In this document: piece after piece, positions 13,265-19,996 of the stretch | How positions within the stretch are numbered: position 1 is the first letter of the stretch | Layout of the letters: each line of letters begins with the position of its first letter | Assembly: GCA_043818555.1 (NCBI GenBank) | Contig: JBDRFP010000001.1 | Location: 1 to 32,241 of the forward strand | DNA from: JAUYIW01 sp043818555 | GTDB lineage: Bacteria > Patescibacteriota > Patescibacteriia > UBA9934 | Direction: 5' to 3' | DNA length: 32,241 bases | Translations under genes and position numbers: made by a program | The notes under the pieces: model-generated | What the model was told of the DNA's origin: nothing | Seen by the model: the letters and a program-made list of their open reading frames with translations, nothing else | The model's database searches: none

Positions 13265-13951
13265 TTACAAACTCGTCACATCAATACTGATTCCCGGCCC
13301 CATTGTTGAACTAATTGTTGCCGATTTTATAAAGATACCTTTAGTAGATGACGGGCGCGCTTTTTTGATTGCGCCGAGTATGGCGTTGAGGTTTTCAACA
13401 AGCTTGGCGTTGTCGAACGACTTTTTACCAACCGCGACATGGATGTTTGACGTGTTGTCGTTCTTAAACGATACTTTTCCGCCTTTCTGCTCTTCAATCA
13501 TCTTGACTACATTTGTACCAACAGTGTCAGTCTTTGGGTTTGGCATTAGCCCTCGCGGACCAAGTACTTTAGCGGCTTTTGCAAGCTTTGGCATCATGCT
13601 TGGTGTAGCGACCGCCACATCAAAGTCAATAACGCCTTTTTTAACAATGTCATCAATTACTTCGTCGGTACCAATCACATCAGCGCCGGCGTCCTTTGCA
13701 GCTTTTTCATTAGCTGAGTCCACGAACGCGGCAACGCGCTTGGTTTTACCGGTTCCGTGCGGGAGCACTACGGTCCCACGGATTTGCTGATCACCCTGCT
13801 TAGGATCGATTCCCGTGTTCAGGTGCAGCTCAACGGTTTCGTCAAATTTTACGCTTGTAGCTTCTTTGCAAAGCTTTACAGCCTCTTCGAGCGGGTAAAC
13901 TTTGTCTGTGTTGATCTTTGCTTTTGCCCCCCTAAATCTTTTACTTGGCAT
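13265..13951 (-). CDS. rplA: Ribosomal protein L1 (uL1)
   Basis: 228 residues, the usual length. It binds 23S rRNA at the L1 stalk and helps release deacylated tRNA; in many bacteria it also represses its own operon. MPSKRFRGAKAKIN opens the protein, followed by AVKLCKEATSVKFDETVELHLNTGID, the RGTVVLPHGTGK stretch, KAAKVLGPRGLMPNPKTDTV and the C-terminal KARPSSTKGIFIKSATISSTMGPGI. These are signature segments of the family. It is the last gene of the run secE-nusG-rplK-rplA on the minus strand. A 190-bp gap of phrase repeats plus a hairpin precedes it. No ribosome site stands out before the ATG. Confidence 0.97.
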   Translation of the reverse strand: MPSKRFRGAKAKINTDKVYPLEEAVKLCKEATSVKFDETVELHLNTGIDPKQGDQQIRGTVVLPHGTGKTKRVAAFVDSANEKAAKDAGADVIGTDEVIDDIVKKGVIDFDVAVATPSMMPKLAKAAKVLGPRGLMPNPKTDTVGTNVVKMIEEQKGGKVSFKNDNTSNIHVAVGKKSFDNAKLVENLNAILGAIKKARPSSTKGIFIKSATISSTMGPGISIDVTSL

Positions 13952-13960
13952 ATTTGTTTT

Positions 13961-13989
13961 GTGGTTCAGGCGTCCGTCAGGACTCCCAC
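13961..13989 (-). promoter_or_regulatory. Hairpin just before rplA
   Basis: On the minus strand GTGG-GA-GTCC-TGAC-GGAC-GCCTGAA-CCAC forms two stacked stems with an asymmetric internal loop, nine bases before the rplA ATG. This could be an L1 autoregulatory site or a 5' end protector; the match to known L1 sites is not established. Confidence 0.3.
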
Positions 13990-13995
13990 GTGTTA

Positions 13996-14141
13996 ATGTT
14001 TATTCACCATTTCAGTGAGTTTGTTTATTGCCGAGGAGAAATCTTTTCGATTTAGACCCCTTAACTCAGCCGTTGGCTTTGTTAAAATCGTTAATTTGAT
14101 CGACTTTAACTTCCTTAACAGTTTTAACGTTTTAAACGCCG
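13996..14141. repeat. GTTAAAATCGTTAA phrase repeat, rplK-rplA gap
   Basis: GTTAAAATCGTTAATTTGAT, CGACTTTAACTTCC, GTTTTAACGTTTTAAACG are decayed copies of one phrase. The same phrases fill the nusG-secE gap. No gene is seen. Confidence 0.5.
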
Positions 14142-14564
14142 TTACATAACTTCAACTCCCATCTGCCTGCAGGTTCCTGCAATAATCTTCATGGCCTGGT
14201 CAATATCGTTGGTGTTTAAATCCGTGATTTTTTTCTCAGCAATCTCCCTAAGCTGATCCTTGGTGATCGTGCCAACCTTTTCTGTAAGAGGCTTGCCTGA
14301 CCCCTTACTGATCTTGGCCGCTTTTTTGATTAGGTCTGAAGCCGGTGCGGTTTTGAGGATAAAATCAAACGATCTGTCATCGTAGATTGTTAGCAGTGCC
14401 GGAACAACTTCGCCTCGCCGGTCCTGTGTGGCATTGTTAAAGTCGTTCACAAACTGCTGAATGTTGACCCCATATTGGCTAAGTGCAGGACCTAGCGGTG
14501 GGGCAGGGGTTGCAGCTCCACCTTGCGCCTGGACTTTCAGGACTTTAAGTATTGGTTTTCCCAT
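14142..14564 (-). CDS. rplK: Ribosomal protein L11 (uL11)
   Basis: 140 residues. It binds the GTPase-associated region of 23S rRNA and supports factor binding and the stringent response. The N-terminal domain has KVQAQGGAATPAPPLGPALSQ and YGVNIQQFVNDFN; the C-terminal domain has FILKTAPASDLIKKAAKISKGSG and the final IIAGTCRQMGVEV. These match the family from end to end. ATG 14564 is chosen over the upstream in-frame start at 14609 because the family starts at about MGKPILKVLK and the extra 15 residues are not conserved. The gene lies between nusG and rplA, the standard bacterial order. No Shine-Dalgarno sequence is visible. Confidence 0.96.
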   Translation of the reverse strand: MGKPILKVLKVQAQGGAATPAPPLGPALSQYGVNIQQFVNDFNNATQDRRGEVVPALLTIYDDRSFDFILKTAPASDLIKKAAKISKGSGKPLTEKVGTITKDQLREIAEKKITDLNTNDIDQAMKIIAGTCRQMGVEVM

Positions 14565-14654
14565 ACGACGTTTGTTTAGAATGGATTCCCATCGATTATT
14601 GACGAGCAACCATGTCGTTAATTAGTGGCAGTATATTGCCAGATTTTGCATATC

Positions 14655-14698
14655 TTGTCAATTGCCTGTCTACTGACTACCGTCTACTGTCTACTTTT
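14655..14698. repeat. CAGTAG phrase repeat (inverse), rplK-nusG gap
   Basis: TGTCTACTGACTACCGTCTA followed by CTGTCTACTTTTGC, the reverse complement of the phrase seen after miaA and before rplY. Confidence 0.45.
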
Positions 14699-14704
14699 GC
14701 GATT

Positions 14705-15250
14705 TCAGATCTTTTTCACTTGCAAAAAGTCCAGCTCAACTGGTGTTTCGCGTCCAAACATGGACACGAGCACCTTAACTTTACCTCTACCCTCATCAAT
14801 TTCGTCAACTTTGCCTTGCTGGCCTTTGAACGGTCCGTCAGTAATTGCGATAGGATCGCCCTTGAGGACATCGAGTTTGAATTCCGGCTCATCCACGCCC
14901 ATGCGCTTCATAAGCGACTCAATTTCTTCCTCGGCAATTGGAGTTGGTGTTGTGCCTGTTCCAATAAAGCCGGTGACACTTGGGGTGTTTCGAACTACAT
15001 ACCAGGAATCGTCGGTTACGACCATTTCAACAAGAACATAGCCGGGAAAGATTTTTTCTTCAATAATTCGGCGTTTGCCGTTTTTGATTTTAATTTTCTT
15101 TTCTTTTGGAACCAGGACGCTGAAAATTTTCTCCTCCATGTCCATGGTTTCAATGCGCTGTAGAAGGTTTCGCGAAACATTTTCTTCGTACCCGGAGTAG
15201 GTATGGATCGCATACCAGCGCCGTCCGTAGTTGGCTGTTTGTTTGGCCAT
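14705..15250 (-). CDS. nusG: Transcription factor NusG
   Basis: 181 residues. It binds RNA polymerase, affects pausing and Rho-dependent termination, and links transcription to translation. The NGN domain is visible in RRWYAIHTYSGYEENVSRNL, the FPGYVLVEMVVTDDSWYVVRNTP stretch and VTGFIG. The C-terminal KOW domain is GDPIAITDGPFKGQQGKVDE followed by VLVSMFGRETPVELDF. The length is typical. An acidic/basic loop between KEKKIKIKNGKRR and the KIFPGY stretch is slightly extended. It follows secE after 134 bp of phrase repeats and precedes rplK. TTACAC immediately before the ATG might be a weak -10 box; otherwise it is part of the secE transcript. Confidence 0.97.
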   Translation of the reverse strand: MAKQTANYGRRWYAIHTYSGYEENVSRNLLQRIETMDMEEKIFSVLVPKEKKIKIKNGKRRIIEEKIFPGYVLVEMVVTDDSWYVVRNTPSVTGFIGTGTTPTPIAEEEIESLMKRMGVDEPEFKLDVLKGDPIAITDGPFKGQQGKVDEIDEGRGKVKVLVSMFGRETPVELDFLQVKKI

Positions 15251-15384
15251 AGTGTAAGTCGTTAAAATCGTTAAATCACTCGCTTCGACCCGTCACACGG
15301 GTCTTTGCTCGCTCGTTGAAATCGTTAATTCGATCGACTTTAACGTATTCAACGGTTTTACGTTTTTAAACGTTAGTAAATAAA
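15251..15384. repeat. GTTAAAATCGTTAA phrase repeat, nusG-secE gap
   Basis: CGTTAAAATCGTTAAATCAC, GTTGAAATCGTTAATTCGAT and CGACTTTAACGTATTC match the rplK-rplA gap. A perfect hairpin GACCCGT/ACGGGTC (15287-15303) lies in the middle. Confidence 0.5.
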
Positions 15385-15588
15385 TTATCCAAGGCTTAGG
15401 TAAGCCTCGAGTGCCTTATTGAGAACCAAGTCTGCGACGCCAAAGTAGACGCCGAGCGCAATGCTAATTGCAATCACCAGCGCAGAGTAGCGCACGGTCT
15501 CTTTTTGGCTTGGCCATGTAACTTTCCGAAGCTCTTCTTTAGCTTCAAAGAAGTACTTGATGGCTTTGTTATTTGATATTTTTGACAT
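15385..15588 (-). CDS. secE: Protein translocase subunit SecE
   Basis: 67 residues, the short single-helix form. It clamps SecY in the SecYEG channel. A basic amphipathic N-terminus (NKAIKYFFEAKEELRKVTWP) carries the conserved KVTWPS motif, followed by QKETVRYSALVIAISIALGV as the entry into one transmembrane helix and a short extracytoplasmic tail ending in LSLG. It opens the order secE-nusG-rplK-rplA. A promoter at 15674-15702 lies about 80 bases upstream with a hairpin and T-run between, so expression may be attenuated. rpmG, often located before secE, is not seen here. Confidence 0.95.
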   Translation of the reverse strand: MSKISNNKAIKYFFEAKEELRKVTWPSQKETVRYSALVIAISIALGVYFGVADLVLNKALEAYLSLG

Positions 15589-15644
15589 AGTTTTTAAATT
15601 GAATTGATCCGACAGACGGTGGGTCTGACGGTTTCAAGGTTCTT

Positions 15645-15663
15645 AAAAAAGCCCTTCCGGGGC
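15645..15663 (-). terminator. Hairpin with T-run in the secE leader
   Basis: Minus strand GCCC-CGGAA-GGGC followed by six T. It lies 60 bases before secE and only a few bases after the predicted start of transcription; it may end gyrB read-through or attenuate the operon. Confidence 0.6.
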
Positions 15664-15673
15664 ATCTGTGGAT

Positions 15674-15702
15674 ATAGTACATTGTGTTGTAGATTTTGGC
15701 AA
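15674..15702 (-). promoter_or_regulatory. Promoter before secE
   Basis: Minus strand TTGCCA (15702-15697), 17-bp spacer, TACTAT (15679-15674). Start predicted near 15667, right before the hairpin at 15645-15663. The rest of the gap to gyrB holds a GGGGCTA/TAGCCCC hairpin and no gene. Confidence 0.55.
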
Positions 15703-15826
15703 GTAGGCATACACGAATTGGGCTAGCGGAGCTTGGGGGGCTAAAGGAGCCGGCCTGTACAGCACCGTTAGCTCTTCTAGCCCCTGCATCCGTGGTAATC
15801 TGTAAGCTATTTATGATCATCCGTCC

Positions 15827-17884
15827 TTAAACATCCAAGTTGGCCACTTCCTTGGCATGAGTTTGAATGAATTTCTTTCGAGGCGCAACATCTGAGCCCA
15901 TGAGTATGTCGAATACTTCGCTCGCGTTTTCCGCGTCGGTAATCGTAACTTGCTTCATAAATCTGGTCTCTGGGTTCATTGTAGTATCCCAAAGCTGGCC
16001 CGGATTCATTTCGCCAAGACCCTTGTAGCGCTGAATGTTGACTTTGACGCCGCCGGCTTCAACGACTTCTGCTTCAATCGCCTCGCTTTCGGCTCCCTCG
16101 GCTCCACTCTCGCTTTCTTTTGCTTCTTTTACTTTTCCCGACTTCATCTTGGTAAGCTCGTCAATAGCTTTTTCTTTTTCCTCGTCCGTAAACACATAGC
16201 GTGAGTTCTTGCCCACCTGCACGCGAAACAGCGGAGGCATGGCAATGTAGATGTTTCCATTTCGGATGAGCTCTGGGAAGTAGCGGAAAAACAGAGTTAG
16301 TAGCAATGTTCGAATGTGCGCGCCGTCAACATCGGCGTCAGTCATTATTACGACCTTGGCGTAGCGCAGGCCTGAAATATCAAATCCTTCGCCTATGTTT
16401 GTGCCAAGCGCAATAATTAAGTTTTTGATTTCGTTGTTGGCAAGGAGTTTGTCGAGCCTGGCGCGTTCAACATTAAGAATTTTCCCTCGAAGCGGCAGGA
16501 TGGCTTGGAACTCGCGGTTGCGGCCCTGCTTGGCCGATCCGCCGGCGGAATCTCCCTCCACAATGTAGAGTTCGCTTACTCCCGGGTCGCGACTTGAACA
16601 GTCCGCAAGCTTGCCCGGAAGCATAAGGCCCTCAAACGCGCCTTTGCGGAGCACGGTTTCGCGCGCAGCTCGAGCCGCAGCGCGCGCGCGGGCGGACAGT
16701 AAGCATTTGCCAATAATTTCTTCCGCGTCCTTAGGATGTTCTTCAAGGAAAATTTGGAAAGCCTCGCCAAAGACGGTTTCAACAGCTGTGCGAGCTTCCG
16801 GGTTTCCAAGCTTGGACTTGGTTTGGCCTTCAAACTGCGGGTCAGGGAGCTTAATACTAATTACGGCCGTAAGTCCTTCGCGTGTGTCGTCGCCGGTCAG
16901 GTTTGTGTCTTTTTCTTTAATGTAGCCTTTGTCGCGCGCGTAGTTATTAAGGCTGCGGGTTAGTGCTGCGCGGAATCCTGCTAGATGAGTTCCGCCGTCA
17001 GGGTTGGTGATGTTATTCGCGTAGCAGAAAACGCTGTCGTGGTATTCGGTGGTGTACTGCACAGATACCTCAACATCCAGTTCATCGTGTTGCTTTCGGA
17101 CATAGAAAACATTTGGATGCTTTGGTTCGCGTTTTGAGTTGATGTGCGCCACATATGAAGCAACGCCGCCTTCAAAGAAGAAAGTGTAGGGGATTGATTT
17201 TGCCTCGCGGTCGTCAATAATCTCAAATGCAACGCCTGCTGTAAGGTAAGCTTGCTGGCGAAGGTGGTCGATTACTGTTTCAAGGTTGAACTCAATCGTT
17301 TCAAAGATGCTTGAATCCGGATGGAATCTAATAGTAGTTCCTGTGGCTTTGCTGTTTCCGGTTGGCTTCACTTTGGACTGCGGCTTTCCGACTTTGTATT
17401 TTTGAATCCAGGTTTTGCCGTCGCGGTGAACTTCGGCTTCAAGCTCTGTTGACAAGGCGTTCACAACAGAAACTCCAACGCCGTGAAGTCCTCCGGAAAC
17501 CTTGTATCCGCTGGCCGGACCTCCGAATTTTCCACCGGCATGAAGTTTGGTTAGCACCAGTTCTAACGCAGAGATTTTTTGCTGCGGGTGGATGTCGGTC
17601 GGGATTCCTCGTCCGTTGTCTGTAACTTCAACCCAGCTGTCTGGCAAAAGACGCACGGTGATTTTTGTTGCATGCCCGGCCATGGCTTCATCGACCGAGT
17701 TGTCAACCACTTCCCAGATCAAATGATGCAGACCGGTTGGGCCAGTGGACCCAATGTACATTCCCGGACGCTTGCGCACAGGCTCGAGTCCTTCGAGTAC
17801 TGTGATGGCCTCAGCGCCGTAGCTGTTGCTGGCTGGTTTTTTCGCCTTAGCTGGCGATGCTTCTTTGATGGTTTTCTTTGGCAT
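15827..17884 (-). CDS. gyrB: DNA gyrase subunit B
   Basis: 685 residues. It is the ATPase subunit of the enzyme that supercoils DNA. The GHKL ATPase domain has RKRPGMYIGSTG (38-49), DNSVDEA (61-67), DNGRGIP (89-95) and GGLHGVGVSV (131-140). The TOPRIM domain has YIVEGDSAGGSAKQGRNREF, PLRGKILNVERA and MTDADVDGAHIRTLLLTLFF. The C-terminus contains QRYKGLGEMNPGQLW. An acidic insertion (about 30 residues, ESESGAEGAESEAIEAEVVE) separates the DEEK helix from the tail. It is GyrB and not ParE by the general pattern, though the two are hard to separate by eye. A Lys/Ala-rich 20-residue N-terminal extension precedes the conserved part. ATG 17884 lies in the end of an inverted-repeat element. gyrA is not in the window. 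Confidence 0.95.
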   Translation of the reverse strand: MPKKTIKEASPAKAKKPASNSYGAEAITVLEGLEPVRKRPGMYIGSTGPTGLHHLIWEVVDNSVDEAMAGHATKITVRLLPDSWVEVTDNGRGIPTDIHPQQKISALELVLTKLHAGGKFGGPASGYKVSGGLHGVGVSVVNALSTELEAEVHRDGKTWIQKYKVGKPQSKVKPTGNSKATGTTIRFHPDSSIFETIEFNLETVIDHLRQQAYLTAGVAFEIIDDREAKSIPYTFFFEGGVASYVAHINSKREPKHPNVFYVRKQHDELDVEVSVQYTTEYHDSVFCYANNITNPDGGTHLAGFRAALTRSLNNYARDKGYIKEKDTNLTGDDTREGLTAVISIKLPDPQFEGQTKSKLGNPEARTAVETVFGEAFQIFLEEHPKDAEEIIGKCLLSARARAAARAARETVLRKGAFEGLMLPGKLADCSSRDPGVSELYIVEGDSAGGSAKQGRNREFQAILPLRGKILNVERARLDKLLANNEIKNLIIALGTNIGEGFDISGLRYAKVVIMTDADVDGAHIRTLLLTLFFRYFPELIRNGNIYIAMPPLFRVQVGKNSRYVFTDEEKEKAIDELTKMKSGKVKEAKESESGAEGAESEAIEAEVVEAGGVKVNIQRYKGLGEMNPGQLWDTTMNPETRFMKQVTITDAENASEVFDILMGSDVAPRKKFIQTHAKEVANLDV

Positions 17885-18029
17885 ACCCGGTAGTACAACT
17901 TTGATTTATGCGTTAATCGTAAAAGCTTTCTAGAACAATCTGACAAGAATGACGAACCTGCGTGATGTGTTCAAAACCCGTATTATTGACAACTAAGAAA
18001 GGCTTTTCAAAGTTGTGCAACCGAGCATA
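17884..18029. mobile_element. MITE-like inverted-repeat element, copy 3
   Basis: The ends are CATACCCGGTAGTACAACTT and CAAAGTTGTGCAACCGAGCA with TA at both borders. An inner inverted pair (AAAAGCTTTCTAG near 17918, CTAAGAAAGGCTTTT near 17993) prolongs the arms. The middle differs from copies 1 and 2. The left end overlaps the gyrB start codon. The same stretch may hold the gyrB promoter (TACTAC before CGGGTATG). Confidence 0.5.
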
Positions 18030-18215
18030 ACAGCGACTATTTTACCATATTTGGGGACAGTACACAAGTGGGGATTGGCTTTGGGGGATTAGTAAGTGGT
18101 AATGGAAATTTGGGAGTTGAAATTAGATAACAGAAAGCCATGTTCTTCTTTCCATTTTCGATTACCATTTTCCAATTTCTAAACAGTTATTTGCTATCGA
18201 CATCACATTTTCCCA
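18030..18215. repeat. GGTAATGGAAAT / ATTACCATTTTCC phrases
   Basis: Decayed direct and inverted phrases (GATTAGTAAGTGGTAATGG, TTCGATTACCATTTTCC). No gene is seen in this part of the gap. Confidence 0.4.
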
Positions 18216-18222
18216 GTCTCAT

Positions 18223-18230
18223 GTTATAAT
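18223..18230 (+). promoter_or_regulatory. Extended -10 of the 18240 gene
   Basis: TGTTATAAT ends nine bases before the ATG; the start is expected within three or four bases of it. No clear -35 box is seen. Confidence 0.65.
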
Positions 18231-18239
18231 ATCAGTACT

Positions 18240-19145
18240 ATGGCAGAGCAAAATATCAACCCAGAAATGCACAAAATCGAAAGCGAATATAGACGCGAAG
18301 TTGCCATTGTAAAGGCGCGCCCGATTTTGCATCAGGTTGGCTTTATTGCGTGGACCGTGCTCGATGTTATTTTGGTTTTACTGTTTATTGTCTACATTGC
18401 GTCATATCTTGTTGCAGGGTCATTTTCCGAACGCGCAGAAGTGGCGTCCATTGCGGACAACATCGGAATAATGCACGATGTAGTGACCGGACGATCGGCA
18501 GAAGCGCTTTCGGTTGGCAATGTTGATGTGTTTAGCCTGGGAGACGAAAACTATGATTTTTATGTGGAACTTGAGAATCCAAATGCCGACTGGTACGCCG
18601 AGTTTGATTATTATTTTGAGTACGGTGAGGAAACGAGCGACCGCCTGCAGGGATTTATAATGCCGGGCGAGAGAAAACCGTTTGTGGCCTTGCGTCAGCC
18701 GTTTGCTACAAGGCCAAGCAATGCTGAATTGGTGGTGGACGAATTTGAGTGGTCGCGGGTTGACGCTCATGCTGTTGAAGATGTTGATTGGTGGGTGGAG
18801 GAGCATATGAATTTTGAAGTGGCCGGCGAGGACTATTCGGAAATTAAGATAGACGGTGAAGACATAGGCCGATCTTCGTTTAGCGTTACTAACGCTACGC
18901 CGTACAGCTACTGGTCGCCTGTGTTTATTGTCGTTCTGGAGCGGAACAATAATGTGATCGGGGTGAACCAGGCTACTGTTGCCGGTTTCGAATCCGGAGA
19001 GACGAGAGATGTTACTGTGAATTGGTTTGGCGACTCGCCAAGCTCGGCCGAAGTTGTTGTATTGCCAAACATTAATTTTTTCGATGAAGACGCCTACATG
19101 GCGCCGCCCGGCGAGTCCGGTTCAGACATTCGGGATGAGTTTTAA
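18240..19145 (+). CDS. Single-pass membrane protein of unknown function
   Basis: 301 residues. About 35 polar residues (AEQNINPEMHKIESEYRREV) are followed by one transmembrane helix (IAWTVLDVILVLLFIVYIA, about residues 40-60) and a strongly acidic extracytoplasmic part rich in Trp, Tyr and Asp. Two segments look like beta-sandwich repeats: GNVDVFSLGDENYDFYVELENPNADWYAEF and a later one containing FSVTNATPYSYWSPVFIVVL. Such proteins are frequent in Patescibacteria and are thought to be surface-exposed; the function is unknown. The transcript is probably leaderless. A frameshifted coiled-coil gene follows 36 bases downstream. Confidence 0.8.
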   Translation: MAEQNINPEMHKIESEYRREVAIVKARPILHQVGFIAWTVLDVILVLLFIVYIASYLVAGSFSERAEVASIADNIGIMHDVVTGRSAEALSVGNVDVFSLGDENYDFYVELENPNADWYAEFDYYFEYGEETSDRLQGFIMPGERKPFVALRQPFATRPSNAELVVDEFEWSRVDAHAVEDVDWWVEEHMNFEVAGEDYSEIKIDGEDIGRSSFSVTNATPYSYWSPVFIVVLERNNNVIGVNQATVAGFESGETRDVTVNWFGDSPSSAEVVVLPNINFFDEDAYMAPPGESGSDIRDEF

Positions 19146-19181
19146 TTGCGCCTAACGGCATCGTAAGATAAGATATTAAAT

Positions 19182-19410
19182 ATGGACATTCAAGATAAAA
19201 TCCTGGTCGCGGTTGTAGATACTCAGGTCGATGTAAAGGAGTTAAAGGATCGAGTTGTTAATATCGAAGATGTTCAGACTCGAACTTGCGACAAGCTTGA
19301 CGGTTTTTTTGACTCTTATTGATCGCCATGAAGCCGAAATTGCAGCATTGCGCGCAAGGTACGATCGGTTAGAAGATCGAATTAACATTCTCGAAGCTCA
19401 GCAGGCATAG
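19182..19410 (+). pseudogene. Small coiled-coil gene, frameshifted at T7
   Basis: The ATG frame encodes 46 residues (MDIQDKILVAVVDTQVDVKE, then LKDRVVNIEDVQTRTCDKLD) and stops at 19320. The +1 frame then continues as TLIDRHEAEIAALRARYDRL, EDRINILEAQQA to the stop at 19408. Leaving out one T of the run of seven at 19304-19310 joins both into a 75-residue coiled coil with clean heptads (DGFLTLIDRHE). The break may be a sequencing error, a true mutation, or slippage on the T-run. A strong terminator follows. No enzyme function is suggested; a scaffold or regulator is possible. Confidence 0.65.
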
Positions 19411-19421
19411 ATTAAAAGCAA

Positions 19422-19450
19422 AACAGGCGACCCGGTGTCGCCTGTTTTTT
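19422..19450 (+). terminator. Intrinsic terminator
   Basis: 9-bp stem AACAGGCGA/TCGCCTGTT, 7-nt loop, running into TTTTTT. It closes the 18240 unit. Confidence 0.9.
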
Positions 19451-19452
19451 GT

Positions 19453-19551
19453 TTACAGATCGTCTTCGTCGTCGGAATCGTCGTCGTCATCGTCGCCTTC
19501 GTTATCCTCCCAGTCATCTTCTGGAGGACAGAAGTCATAAGAAGAAATCAT
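19453..19551 (-). CDS. Possible 32-residue acidic peptide
   Basis: The minus strand encodes MISSYDFCPPEDDWEDNEG followed by an Asp run ending SDDEDDL and TAA. More than half of the residues are Asp or Glu. The strong terminator at 19422-19450 lies just beyond its stop and could serve it from the other side. No Shine-Dalgarno sequence is visible. I do not recognise it. The Cys-Pro-Pro start and bulky aromatic residues before the acidic tail look less random than a chance frame, but at this length the call is weak. Confidence 0.35.
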   Translation of the reverse strand: MISSYDFCPPEDDWEDNEGDDDDDDSDDEDDL

Positions 19552-19778
19552 AATTTTCTGCTCATGGCGTTATTGAGTTAGTATGTACCAAGGCCTTTGG
19601 TGCCTAAATTCTACATCATAATTGATACCATGCGCCATATCGTGTCAAGTCCCTGTGGATAGCCGGGCGGGGTCGGTGTTAATCTTCGGCACGATCGTCG
19701 CCATGCCGGCCCGAGTCGCTCCGATTCCATCCCCACCGATTCCAGCCCCAGGGGTTGGTTTTTTGGCTGACGCTTAAC

Positions 19779-19808
19779 CAAAATAAAACACCCGACCGTT
19801 AGGCCGGG
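19779..19808 (-). terminator. Hairpin with T-rich tail, minus strand
   Basis: Minus strand CCCGGCC/GGTCGGG with loop TAAC and one mismatch, followed by TGTTTTATTTT. No gene on this strand feeds it, which hints at an unrecognised transcript from about 19950, or at a repeat remnant. Confidence 0.5.
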
Positions 19809-19887
19809 TAGCTGGGGCTACTGTATTTACTTTGCCGACCTTCCGAGCACATTGCCATCTTGAGGAGCTTAGCTATCTGGCGACGAA

Positions 19888-19927
19888 AGATCCTTCGGCT
19901 AAACGTTAAGCGTGCGCTCAGGATGAC
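19888..19927. repeat. AGATCCTTCG...CTCAGGATGAC repeat
   Basis: ATCCT and AGGAT can pair across a 27-nt middle. Sequences of the form CATCCTGAGC...GAAGGATCT recur as interspersed repeats in many bacterial genomes. The 585-bp gap 19411-19996 otherwise holds only the small acidic frame and two hairpins. Confidence 0.4.
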
Positions 19928-19996
19928 AGGGTAAGTAGATTATCAACTTGGACAACCAGCCCTAGTTATGACAAAATAGACACCTAATACACACCT

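Noticed and set aside
15720..15790. tRNA between gyrB and secE
   Set aside because: GGGGCTA/TAGCCCC looks like an acceptor stem but only 34 bases lie between, with no T arm.
19320..19322. UGA read as an amino acid (recoded genetic code)
   Set aside because: The downstream sense is in another frame, and other genes end in TGA at the expected place (for example the DHFR-like gene).
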